Shown here in pieces: positions 1-5,860 of a stretch of 5,860 nucleotides of DNA. Position 1 is the stretch's first letter. Each line of letters starts with the position of its first letter. The DNA is from an uncultured cyanobacterium (GTDB lineage: Bacteria > Cyanobacteriota > Cyanobacteriia > PCC-6307 > Cyanobiaceae): the NCBI GenBank assembly GCA_903862155.1, contig CAIOXF010000074.1:1-5860 (forward strand). The letters are read 5' to 3'. A program made the translations under genes and the position numbers. The notes beneath the pieces are model-generated. The model was not told the origin of the DNA and ran no database searches. It was given only the letters and a program-made list of their open reading frames with translations.

Positions 1-1125
1 CAGCAGACGGGCACGAATGATGCAGCCCCCCTTCCAGATCTGACCGATGGCGGAGAGATCCAGGTTGTAGTTGTGCAGCTTGGAGGCCTCCTGCAGCAGC
101 GCCATGCCCTGGGCGTAGCTCGCGATGCAGGCGAGCACACAGGCGTCGAAAAGAGGCGCCATGCCATCACTAGGGGTGCCCAGGCTGAAGGCATGGGCCG
201 GGGGCGCCGGCAGCACCGATTCGGCAGCCATCCGCTCAGTGCGCATCGAGCTCAGCACCCGGGCATTGAGCGCGGCATAGATGGTGGGCACCGGCACCCC
301 CATCTGCAGGGCGCTCTCCACCGTCCAGAGGCCCGTGCCCTTCTGGCCGGCCGCATCCACGATCTGCTCCACCAGCTCGCCGCCGGTGTCGGGATCGATG
401 GCGCGCAGGCAGATCTCGGTGATCTCCACCAGGAAGGAGCTCATTTCCTCCGTACCGTTCCAGGCGGTGAGCACATCGGCCATCTGCACGCCGCTGAGGC
501 CGGCGCTGCGCTTCATCAGGTCGTAGGCCTCGGCAAGCACCTGCTCGATGCCGTACTCGATGCCGTTATGCACCGTTTTCACGAAATGGCCAGCGCCACC
601 GGGGCCGATGTAGGTCACGCAGGGGCCGTCATCCACCTGGGCGGCCATCTTGCGCACCAGCGACTCAATGGCGTCGTAGGCGACACGGGTGCCACCGGGC
701 ATCATGCTCGGCCCCTCCAGGGCGCCCTTGGCGCCGCCACTCACCCCCATGCCGATGTAGCCGAAGCTCTTGCTCTCCAGATCGGCCACCCGGCGTTCGG
801 TGTCGGTGTAGAGGGAGTTGCCACCGTCGATCAACAGGTCGCCCTCCTCCAGATAGGGGGAGATCTGGGCGATGGTGTCATCCACCGGATCCCCGGCCTT
901 CACCATCATCAGGATGCGGCGCGGACGCTCCAGGGCCGCCACAAACTCCTGAAGGGTGTAGGCCCCAACAATGTTTTTGCCCGCCCCCCGACCAGCCAGA
1001 AACGCGTCGGTCTTGGCGGCGGTGCGGTTGTAAACAACGCTGGAGAAGCCATTGCGCTCAGCGTTGAGGACGAGGTTCTCGCCCATCACGCCGAGGCCAA
1101 TCAGGCCAAAATGCGCCTTACCCAT
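1..1125 (-). CDS. gnd: 6-phosphogluconate dehydrogenase, decarboxylating (3' end outside window)
   Basis: Oxidatively decarboxylates 6-phosphogluconate to ribulose 5-phosphate with NADP+, the last oxidative pentose phosphate step; cytosolic. I translated the minus strand from ATG at 1125: 375 codons are present, open to the window edge. The family is usually about 470 residues, so roughly the last 100 (the C-terminal tail that reaches into the partner subunit) are missing only because of the window. Visible: Rossmann start GLIGLGVMGENL (7-18), NADP-selecting NRT (33-35), DGGNS (100-104), substrate loop VSGG (128-131), catalytic K183 and E190 in GHFVKTVHNGIEYG, the family signature DAAGQKGTGLW (257-267) and WKGGCIIR (364-371). 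The ATG follows glgC by 138 bases; no in-frame ATG, GTG or TTG lies between it and an upstream TGA, and no clear Shine-Dalgarno precedes it. The loop after VSGG reads AKGA where many family members have EEGA. From memory, picocyanobacteria often have 6-phosphogluconolactonase next downstream; that lies outside this window. Confidence 0.97.
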   Translation of the reverse strand, partial: MGKAHFGLIGLGVMGENLVLNAERNGFSSVVYNRTAAKTDAFLAGRGAGKNIVGAYTLQEFVAALERPRRILMMVKAGDPVDDTIAQISPYLEEGDLLIDGGNSLYTDTERRVADLESKSFGYIGMGVSGGAKGALEGPSMMPGGTRVAYDAIESLVRKMAAQVDDGPCVTYIGPGGAGHFVKTVHNGIEYGIEQVLAEAYDLMKRSAGLSGVQMADVLTAWNGTEEMSSFLVEITEICLRAIDPDTGGELVEQIVDAAGQKGTGLWTVESALQMGVPVPTIYAALNARVLSSMRTERMAAESVLPAPPAHAFSLGTPSDGMAPLFDACVLACIASYAQGMALLQEASKLHNYNLDLSAIGQIWKGGCIIRARLL

Positions 1126-1216
1126 GGGGTTGCTGTGCTGGTGCAGCCATCGCTGCAGCCAGTGTGGCCAGCAGGCCTGAACAACAACAGGGCCTTTGAG
1201 CCTTCCGTCACATCCA

Positions 1217-1240
1217 GGGCGTTCCGGTCAGGAATCGCCC
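1217..1240 (-). other. GC-rich hairpin in the glgC-gnd gap (possible weak terminator or mRNA-stability element)
   Basis: On the minus strand, 23 bases after the glgC stop, the arms GGGCG-A-TTCC and GGAA-CGCCC can pair as nine base pairs with one bulged A and a five-base loop (TGACC). No T-run follows, so it is not a classical intrinsic terminator; it could mark a processing or 3'-end-protecting site or lower gnd expression relative to glgC. A competing small palindrome, GCCCGTGGGC, overlaps its 5' arm. The rest of the 138-base gap shows no convincing promoter and no extra gene. The pairing is read directly from the sequence; the role is inference. Confidence 0.35.
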
Positions 1241-1263
1241 ACGGGCTGGCCTCGATCAGCGGA

Positions 1264-2559
1264 TCAGATCACGGTGCCGTCGGGAATGGTGCCGTTTTTC
1301 ACCACCACCACGATGCCGTTGCGGATGTAGAAGTTCAGCTCCGGCCGATCGGCTTCTTCCACCCGGTCCTTGTTGATGATCGTGACGTTGGAGCCGATGC
1401 GCACGTTCTTATCGAGAATCGCGCGTTTCACCGTGGTGCCCTTGCCCACGCCCATCGGAATCCCGCCCCGCTCCCGCAGCACAGCCCGCTCCTCACTGGA
1501 TTCGAAGTAGTCGGCGCCCATGACCAACGTGTCCTGGAGCACCACTCCGTCTTCAACGCGGCTGCGGATGCCCAGCACACATTTGTGGATGCTGCAGGCC
1601 TTAAGCAGGGATCCCTCGCCAATGATCGACTCGGTCACCTGGGCGTCCTGCAGCTTGCTGGGAGGCAGGTAACGGGGCCGGGTGTAGATCGGGAACTTCT
1701 CGTCGTAGAAGGAGAACGGAGGAGTGGGCTGCTGGGTCAGTGCCAGGTTGGCCTCGAAGAAAGCGCCGATGGTGCCGATGTCTTCCCAGTAGTCGTCGAA
1801 AAGGAAGCTCTGGAGCCGGTCGCCACGGGCCAGGGAGGCCGGAATGATTTCCTTACCAAAATCGGTGGCGCTGGGATTGCTATTCAGCAGATCAAACAAG
1901 GTGTTGCGGCTGAACACATAAATGCCCATCGAGGCCAGGTAGGGCCGCTTGGCGGCCTCCTCAGCCGATAAGCCCAGTTCCTGGGTATCCACCTGCATGG
2001 CTTCGAGTTCGGCACCCTTGGGCTTCTCGCGGAACTCCTGGATGCGGCCCACGCCATCGGTGCGCATCAGGCCGAAGCCTTCGGCCTGCACGGGATCCAC
2101 CGGCAGGGCGCCCACGGTGAGATCGGCACCAGTGGCGATGTGGTGCTGCACAAATTTGGCGTAATCCATCCGATACAGCTGGTCGCCGGAAAGGATCACG
2201 TAGTGGTCCACGTCCCATTCCTGGAACAGCCACTGATACTTCCGAACGGCGTCGGCCGTTCCCTCAAACCAGCTTGGGCTATCAGGGGTCTGCTGGGCGG
2301 CAAGCACCTCCACGAACCCCTGGCCGAATCCGGCCGAGAGGTTGTAAGTCATGGTGAGGTGGCGGTTCAGCGAAGCGCTGTTGAACTGCGTCAGCACGTA
2401 GATCTTGTTGATCTCGGAGTTGATGCAGTTGCTCACCGGGATGTCGATGAGCCGGTATTTGCCCGCCAGGGGCACAGCTGGCTTTGCCCGCATCTTGGTG
2501 AGCGGATAGAGCCGGGTGCCGGCTCCGCCACCAAGAATGATCGCCAAGACGCGCTTCAT
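1264..2559 (-). CDS. glgC: Glucose-1-phosphate adenylyltransferase (ADP-glucose pyrophosphorylase)
   Basis: Makes ADP-glucose and pyrophosphate from glucose 1-phosphate and ATP, the committed and allosterically controlled step of glycogen synthesis; cytosolic homotetramer in bacteria. The 431-residue length matches cyanobacterial GlgC. In order: nucleotide-binding loop GGGAGTRL (10-17) and the following KPAVPLAGKYRLID block (26-39), WFEGTADAVR (97-106), catalytic aspartate D126 in SGDQLYRMDY, the sugar-phosphate lysine in REKPK (K179), then a C-terminal left-handed beta-helix from about 300. The activator-site lysines known from Anabaena (K382 and K419) correspond to K384 (ILDK) and K421 (VVVVK), and arginines 294 and 296 lie where a phosphate-inhibition arginine is known. 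By homology the enzyme should be activated by 3-phosphoglycerate and inhibited by phosphate. ATG at 2559 is chosen because MKRVLAIILGGG is the normal family start; no Shine-Dalgarno is evident. It follows hemA after 138 bases. Confidence 0.98.
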   Translation of the reverse strand: MKRVLAIILGGGAGTRLYPLTKMRAKPAVPLAGKYRLIDIPVSNCINSEINKIYVLTQFNSASLNRHLTMTYNLSAGFGQGFVEVLAAQQTPDSPSWFEGTADAVRKYQWLFQEWDVDHYVILSGDQLYRMDYAKFVQHHIATGADLTVGALPVDPVQAEGFGLMRTDGVGRIQEFREKPKGAELEAMQVDTQELGLSAEEAAKRPYLASMGIYVFSRNTLFDLLNSNPSATDFGKEIIPASLARGDRLQSFLFDDYWEDIGTIGAFFEANLALTQQPTPPFSFYDEKFPIYTRPRYLPPSKLQDAQVTESIIGEGSLLKACSIHKCVLGIRSRVEDGVVLQDTLVMGADYFESSEERAVLRERGGIPMGVGKGTTVKRAILDKNVRIGSNVTIINKDRVEEADRPELNFYIRNGIVVVVKNGTIPDGTVI

Positions 2560-2654
2560 GACTGGGCTCGCTGAGGGCCGGGTGCGCCGACCGTAGGGGA
2601 GTGGTCTGCCGGAAGGCGAGTGCTGCGCTCACCCACGGCATGAACTGTTGCAGA

Positions 2655-2699
2655 GATCACGGAAGCGACGCATCGACGCCGCTCCCAAGGGATGTGATC
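2655..2699 (-). repeat. Two-tier inverted repeat at the hemA stop codon (hairpin, possible 3' end or processing element)
   Basis: On the minus strand a perfect six-base arm pair, GATCAC (2699-2694) and GTGATC (2660-2655), encloses a second stem. In the inner stem GGAGCGGCG (2685-2677) pairs with CGTCGCTTCC (2670-2661) through nine pairs including one G-U, with one bulged T and a six-base loop. Eight unpaired bases lie on the 5' side between the two stems. The outer 5' arm overlaps the hemA TGA. No T-run follows, so an intrinsic terminator is not well supported. The remaining gap up to glgC (2560-2654) holds no recognisable promoter or gene. The structure is seen in the sequence; a function in separating hemA from glgC expression is inference. 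Confidence 0.4.
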
Positions 2700-4008
2700 A
2701 GTCGCCCTGCGGGCTGTCGTTGAGCTCGAACAGCTGCTCGAGCACCCGCATAGCAGTGTGCCGCTGACTCCGGGGCTGGGGTGCCCTGAGGTTCGTCACC
2801 GGGGTGTGCAAAACCTTGTTGATGATGCCCTTGCTGAGGGCCTCGACCACTTGGCGCTCCCGCGCTGACAGGTCCGGGCCCATGCGGCTGAGGGCTTTCT
2901 GCAGCTCCTGCTCCCGGATACCTTCCAGCTGGCGCCGCAAGCGGTTCACCACTGGAACGGCCTCCAGGCCATCCCACCATTCCAGGAACAGACGGGCCTC
3001 TTCTTCCAGCAGCCCTTCGGCCTCGGCCGCCATTTCGCGGCGGGCCTCCTGGTTGCGGGCTACCACCTCCTGAAGATCGTCCACGTCGTACGACTGGACT
3101 CCCTGCAAATCGGCGGTGTCGGCGCTGATGTTGCGCGGCACCCCGATGTCAATGAGCATCAGGGAGCTGCGGCGGTTCAGGCCTACCAGGCGATCCGCGG
3201 TGATGATCGGATCATCGGCAGCCGTGCTGGTGAACACCAATGAGCAGGTGCTCAGGCAGTGGTCGAGATCGGCAAGGGGGCGGCACTGCACTGGCAGCCC
3301 CGGGAAGTCGGCGGCGAGGGCTTCTGCCTTCGCCACGGTGCGATTGAGCACAACCACGCCGCGGCAGCCCTTGGCCTGCAGGTGCTGCAGCAGCAGACGG
3401 GACATGCGGCCCGCACCCACCACCGCCACCTGCTCTTGATCGAGCGGCACCAGCTCATCCACACCGCGCGACTGGCCCACCTTCAGCTGGGCCAGCTCCA
3501 CCGCAGCAGAGCTGATCGAAACCGCACCGGTGCCCAGGTTCGTTTCGGTGCGCACCCGCTTACCGGTGCTCACCGCCTGGTTCAGCAGTCGATTGAGGAT
3601 TGGGCCCACGGAGCGATGCTCCTGACCCAGCCGCACCATCTTCTTCACTTGGGAAAGGATCTGGCCCTCGCCCAGCACCAGTGAATCCAAACCAGCCGCA
3701 ACGCGCAGCAGGTGGGCTACCGCTTCCTCGTGATGGAAGGTGAACAGGTGGGGGGTGAGCTCATCCACTGCCAGCCCTGAGTGCTGGCTGAGGAAGGAGC
3801 CCACAGCAGAGATTCCCTGCTCCGGATGGCGGAGCAAGGTGTAGATCTCGAGGCGATTGCAGGTGCTGAGGATCGAAGCCTCTAGCACCTGTTCATCGGC
3901 ACGGAGCTGCTGGAGGGAGGCCTCCATGGTTTGCTCCGGGATGCTGAGGCGCTCCCGGATTTCCACTGGAGCCGTGCGGTGGCTGAGGCCGACGACGGCG
4001 ATGTGCAT
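2698..4008 (-). CDS. hemA: Glutamyl-tRNA reductase
   Basis: Reduces glutamyl-tRNA(Glu) with NADPH to glutamate-1-semialdehyde, the first committed step of the C5 route to 5-aminolevulinate and thus to haem, chlorophyll and bilins; cytosolic dimer. At 436 residues it has normal length. The N-terminal catalytic domain (about 1-150) has GLSHRTAPVEIRE (7-19), the nucleophile C50 in STCNRLEIY, and LDSLVLGEGQILSQVK (107-122). The NADPH-binding domain carries VVGAGRM (196-202), LNRT (221-224) and IDIGVPRNI (286-294). The charged helical dimerisation region runs from about 320 to 425. ATG at 4008 gives the standard MHIAVVGLSHR start and has a plausible Shine-Dalgarno nine bases upstream. It lies 32 bases after glpX, so co-transcription is likely. 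The enzyme is usually the flux-control point of tetrapyrrole synthesis and is often feedback-regulated by haem; nothing in the sequence shows that directly. Confidence 0.98.
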   Translation of the reverse strand: MHIAVVGLSHRTAPVEIRERLSIPEQTMEASLQQLRADEQVLEASILSTCNRLEIYTLLRHPEQGISAVGSFLSQHSGLAVDELTPHLFTFHHEEAVAHLLRVAAGLDSLVLGEGQILSQVKKMVRLGQEHRSVGPILNRLLNQAVSTGKRVRTETNLGTGAVSISSAAVELAQLKVGQSRGVDELVPLDQEQVAVVGAGRMSRLLLQHLQAKGCRGVVVLNRTVAKAEALAADFPGLPVQCRPLADLDHCLSTCSLVFTSTAADDPIITADRLVGLNRRSSLMLIDIGVPRNISADTADLQGVQSYDVDDLQEVVARNQEARREMAAEAEGLLEEEARLFLEWWDGLEAVPVVNRLRRQLEGIREQELQKALSRMGPDLSARERQVVEALSKGIINKVLHTPVTNLRAPQPRSQRHTAMRVLEQLFELNDSPQGD

Positions 4009-4017
4009 GGAGGCGTG

Positions 4018-4023
4018 CTCCCT
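4018..4023 (-). promoter_or_regulatory. Shine-Dalgarno candidate for hemA
   Basis: The minus strand reads AGGGAG, then nine bases, then the hemA ATG. This is the only one of the five genes with a recognisable ribosome binding site at normal spacing; glgC, gnd, glpX and rpe show none, which is common in cyanobacteria. It sits in the 32-base glpX-hemA gap, which leaves little room for an independent promoter there. Confidence 0.55.
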
Positions 4024-4040
4024 GGGAAGGTGAGCGGTGC

Positions 4041-5045
4041 TCAGCGCAGAGCAATGCTCTGGGCGCCGTCCTTGATGTGCACGGTGGTGGTGAAGCGGGC
4101 GGTGTTGTCGAGGGTGCTGATCACGAGGGAGCTGGTGCGGGTGCAGTCCTTCTCGAACTTCACGCCGTCGAACAGCAGACCATCGGTGATGCCGGTGGCT
4201 GCAAACACCACGTTCTCGCCGCAGGCCAGTTCCTCGGCCTCATACACGCGGTCGGGATCGGTGATCCCCATCTCTGCTAGTCGGGCCAGGTTGCCTTCCT
4301 TGGTGAGTCCTTCCCACTCGGAGGTCTGGGCCACGGCCGGGTCGTACACCAGCTGACCCTGGAAGTGACCGCCCAGGGCACGCAGAGCGGCGGCGGAGAT
4401 CACACCCTCGGGAGCGGCGCCAATGCCCATCAGGCAGTGGGTACCGGTGCCGGCGAAACCGCAGGCAATGGCGGCCTGCACGTCACCGTCGGAGATCGGC
4501 TGCACGCGGGCGCCAGTGGCACGGATCTCTTTGATCAGATCCTTGTGGCGGGCGCGATCCATGACCACGATCACCAGCTCATCGGTGGGCAGGCCCAGGC
4601 ACTCGCTGAGGATCTTGATGTTCTCGGTGGCCGACTTGCGGATGTCCACCTTGCCCTTGGCGGCCGGGGGAGCGGCCAGTTTCTTCATGTAGAAGTCGGG
4701 GGCGTTGAACAGACCGCCACGGTCGGAGGCGGCGAGCACGGCCATCGAGCCACGCTGGCTGTTCGCGCAGAGGTTGGTGCCTTCGCAGGGATCCACGGCG
4801 AAGTCAACGCCGGGGCCGGTGCCGCTGCCCACCTCTTCACCGATGTAGAGCATGGGCGCTTCGTCGCGCTCGCCCTCACCGATCACGATGCGGCCCTGCA
4901 TCTGGATCTTGCCCATGCGCTCACGCATGGCTTCAACGGCAGCAGCATCGGCCTCGTTCTTGAGGCCCATGCCGGTGAGTTTGGCGGATGCGATCCCCGC
5001 CTGCTCAACGACCTCGAGAATTTCCTGGATGAGGGTGCGATCCAC
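4041..5045 (-). CDS. glpX: Class II fructose-1,6-bisphosphatase / sedoheptulose-1,7-bisphosphatase
   Basis: Removes the 1-phosphate from fructose 1,6-bisphosphate and, in the cyanobacterial form, also from sedoheptulose 1,7-bisphosphate, making it the Calvin-cycle FBPase/SBPase; metal-dependent and cytosolic. At 334 residues it is full length for the GlpX family. Predicted metal and substrate residues fall at the positions known from E. coli GlpX: K29 and D33 (KNEAD), E57 and D61 (GEGERDEAPM), D85 and E88 (VDPCEGT), E213 (APEG). The GLFNAPDFYM block (111-120) and following KKLAAPPAAK are typical of cyanobacteria. The start codon is GTG at 5045, giving MDRTLIQEIL, the usual N-terminus; the frame stays open a further 58 codons upstream but without an ATG, GTG or TTG. 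No Shine-Dalgarno is visible. It is the first gene of the minus-strand run and is divergent from rpe, another Calvin-cycle enzyme. Confidence 0.97.
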   Translation of the reverse strand: MDRTLIQEILEVVEQAGIASAKLTGMGLKNEADAAAVEAMRERMGKIQMQGRIVIGEGERDEAPMLYIGEEVGSGTGPGVDFAVDPCEGTNLCANSQRGSMAVLAASDRGGLFNAPDFYMKKLAAPPAAKGKVDIRKSATENIKILSECLGLPTDELVIVVMDRARHKDLIKEIRATGARVQPISDGDVQAAIACGFAGTGTHCLMGIGAAPEGVISAAALRALGGHFQGQLVYDPAVAQTSEWEGLTKEGNLARLAEMGITDPDRVYEAEELACGENVVFAATGITDGLLFDGVKFEKDCTRTSSLVISTLDNTARFTTTVHIKDGAQSIALR

Positions 5046-5221
5046 GGTGATCCGGCTGGGAGAAACGGCTTCGCTGAAGGGGCGTTGGAGGACGTGGTGA
5101 CCGGGCCAGGTGGCAGGCGCCGCAGGGCCTCTCGCCTCAGAAGCAGCGGCAACTGTATCAGTGCTTCCAAGGAGGGCCGCTCCGTAGGATCCGCCCCATT
5201 CCCTGCTGTTCCCGATCTGTC
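5046..5221. promoter_or_regulatory. Divergent intergenic region between glpX and rpe
   Basis: This 176-base gap must carry the promoters for rpe (plus strand) and, most simply, for the minus-strand run starting at glpX. It is GC-rich apart from a small AT-richer patch near 5151-5170. I see no convincing paired -35/-10 boxes, and no match to GTA-N8-TAC (NtcA). A TAGGAT at 5185-5190 could be a weak -10 for rpe, giving a leader of about 25 bases, but no good -35 stands at the right distance. That the region is regulatory follows from the divergent layout; individual sites are uncertain. Confidence 0.5.
5152..5162 (-). promoter_or_regulatory. Dyad ACTG-TAT-CAGT with an extended -10-like sequence facing glpX
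   Basis: The plus strand reads ACTGTATCAGT, an eleven-base dyad with four-base arms. On the minus strand it contains TGATACAGT, which resembles an extended -10 (TG-N-TACAGT, four of six matches to TATAAT), about 107 bases ahead of the glpX GTG. No -35 of quality lies 16-18 bases upstream on that strand. It could be a promoter element, a short operator or chance. Confidence 0.2.
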
Positions 5222-5860
5222 ATGAGCACCAAGCAGCTAGTGGTCTCACCGTCGATCCTTTCAGCCGACTTCTCGCGCCTCGGCGATGACGTGAAGGCTG
5301 TGGATCAGGCTGGTGCTGACTGGATCCACGTGGATGTGATGGACGGCCGTTTCGTGCCGAACATCACCATCGGCCCGCTGATCGTGGAGGCCCTGCGGCC
5401 CGTCACCACCAAACCTCTCGACGTTCACCTGATGATCGTGGAGCCCGAGAGGTACGTGCCCGACTTCGCCAAGGCCGGCGCTGACATCATTTCGGTGCAG
5501 GTGGAAGCCTGCCCCCACCTCCATCGCAACCTGGCTCAGATCAAGGATCTGGGCAAGATGGCGGGTGCCGTGCTCAACCCCAGCACCCCGATCGACACCC
5601 TCGAGTACTGCCTGGAGCTGTGCGACCTGGTGCTGATCATGAGCGTGAACCCCGGTTTCGGCGGCCAGAGCTTCATTGAGAACCAGGTGCAGAAGATTCG
5701 CGATCTGCGCCGTATGTGCGATGAGAAAGGCCTGGATCCCTGGATCGAAGTGGATGGCGGAATCAAGCCCGCCAACGCCTGGAAGGTGATCGAAGCCGGT
5801 GCCAATGCCATCGTGAGCGGCTCCGGTGTGTTCGGCGCCAGCGACTACGCCAACGCCATC
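5222..5860 (+). CDS. rpe: Ribulose-phosphate 3-epimerase (3' end outside window)
   Basis: Interconverts ribulose 5-phosphate and xylulose 5-phosphate, serving RuBP regeneration in the Calvin cycle and the non-oxidative pentose phosphate pathway; metal-dependent (beta/alpha)8 barrel, cytosolic. I translated 213 codons from ATG at 5222, open to the window edge; the family is about 220-250 residues, so only a short tail is missing. Visible: SPSILSADF (9-17), metal-site and catalytic residues H36 and D38 in WIHVDVMDG, H69 in LDVHLM, the strand-six block LVLIMSVNPGFGGQSF (136-151), the second catalytic aspartate D178 in EVDGGIK, and phosphate-binding SGSGVF (199-204). The methionine fence over the active site is present (M40, M71, M140). 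Position 93 is Q (SVQVEA) where E. coli and plant enzymes have histidine. No Shine-Dalgarno precedes the start, but MSTKQLVVSPSILSADF is a normal N-terminus. Divergent from glpX. Confidence 0.97.
   Translation, partial: MSTKQLVVSPSILSADFSRLGDDVKAVDQAGADWIHVDVMDGRFVPNITIGPLIVEALRPVTTKPLDVHLMIVEPERYVPDFAKAGADIISVQVEACPHLHRNLAQIKDLGKMAGAVLNPSTPIDTLEYCLELCDLVLIMSVNPGFGGQSFIENQVQKIRDLRRMCDEKGLDPWIEVDGGIKPANAWKVIEAGANAIVSGSGVFGASDYANAI

Noticed and set aside
1..1125. gnd and rpe considered as truncated pseudogenes
   Set aside because: Both frames stay open to the window edges with intact catalytic residues, so the missing C-termini reflect the window boundaries only.
1126..1170. Direct repeat TGGCTGCA, twice within about 20 bases (minus strand) ahead of gnd, considered as an operator
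   Set aside because: Short, GC-rich and only two copies; expected by chance in this composition, and no known regulator site matches.
73..1971. A 632-codon plus-strand open frame spanning gnd and the 3' half of glgC
   Set aside because: It is antisense to two unmistakable enzymes, is rich in His, Gly and Ala with no recognisable domain, and runs through their spacer. Long antisense frames are expected in GC-rich genes with strong third-position bias.
2282..2641. A 119-codon minus-strand frame starting in the hemA-glgC gap and overlapping the glgC start out of frame; considered as a leader peptide or upstream gene
   Set aside because: Most of it lies inside glgC in another frame, the part in the gap shows no family features or ribosome binding site, and the composition is that of an out-of-frame translation.
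1126..2697. The two spacers 1126-1263 and 2560-2697 are both exactly 138 bases, suggesting a duplicated spacer
   Set aside because: Their sequences share no extended similarity by eye; the equal length appears to be coincidence.
4365..5225. A 286-codon plus-strand open frame antisense to glpX, ending at the rpe start
   Set aside because: Shadow of glpX: low-complexity Gly/Ala/His composition, no domain, no ribosome binding site, and full overlap with a conserved gene.
5261..5811. Two minus-strand frames (5261-5524 and 5536-5811) opposite rpe
   Set aside because: Both are antisense shadows of rpe, whose own frame carries the complete set of epimerase motifs.
1..5860. Search for an undescribed system: mobile elements, CRISPR-like repeats, tRNA or rRNA genes, defence genes
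   Set aside because: Nearly all sequence is taken up by five intact housekeeping genes, the spacers are at most 176 bases, and no tandem or spaced repeats, tRNA-like folds or transposase features were seen.

Overview
The window looks like a chromosomal core region of a unicellular picocyanobacterium (Synechococcus/Cyanobium/Prochlorococcus lineage, the high-GC side). The base composition is clearly GC-rich by eye. The protein signatures are cyanobacterial: a class II fructose/sedoheptulose bisphosphatase with the GLFNAPDFYMKKLAAPPAAK block, an ADP-glucose pyrophosphorylase with both activator-site lysines, and a plant-like ribulose-phosphate 3-epimerase. I saw no copy of the HIP1 octamer GCGATCGC, which fits a picocyanobacterium better than a large freshwater genus. 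This was a visual scan only, and the exact genus cannot be fixed from this window.

Layout. Four genes lie on the minus strand and are transcribed from right to left: glpX (4041-5045, GTG start), hemA (2698-4008), glgC (1264-2559) and gnd (1-1125, its 3' end cut off by the window edge). A 176-base divergent intergenic region (5046-5221) separates them from rpe on the plus strand (5222 to the window end, cut at its 3' end). Gaps within the minus-strand run are 32 bases (glpX-hemA), 138 bases (hemA-glgC) and 138 bases (glgC-gnd). The two larger gaps each hold a GC-rich hairpin close behind the upstream stop codon, with no T-run after it. No stretch without a gene exceeds 300 bases, and I see no RNA gene, CRISPR array, insertion sequence or phage feature.

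How the genes fit together. GlpX and Rpe act in the Calvin-Benson cycle, removing phosphate from FBP/SBP and interconverting xylulose-5-P and ribulose-5-P. GlgC diverts fixed carbon into glycogen. Gnd runs the oxidative pentose phosphate step that recovers NADPH and ribulose-5-P in the dark, and ribulose-5-P is also Rpe's substrate. HemA commits glutamyl-tRNA to tetrapyrrole synthesis, using NADPH. The locus therefore groups day-phase carbon fixation and storage, night-phase sugar oxidation, and the first step of chlorophyll/haem/bilin synthesis.

All five genes belong to well-known families with intact catalytic residues. I found no previously undescribed system. The items worth a second look are small: two intergenic hairpins that may set relative expression within the run, a long open frame without a start codon ahead of glpX, and a few family-position substitutions in Gnd and Rpe.
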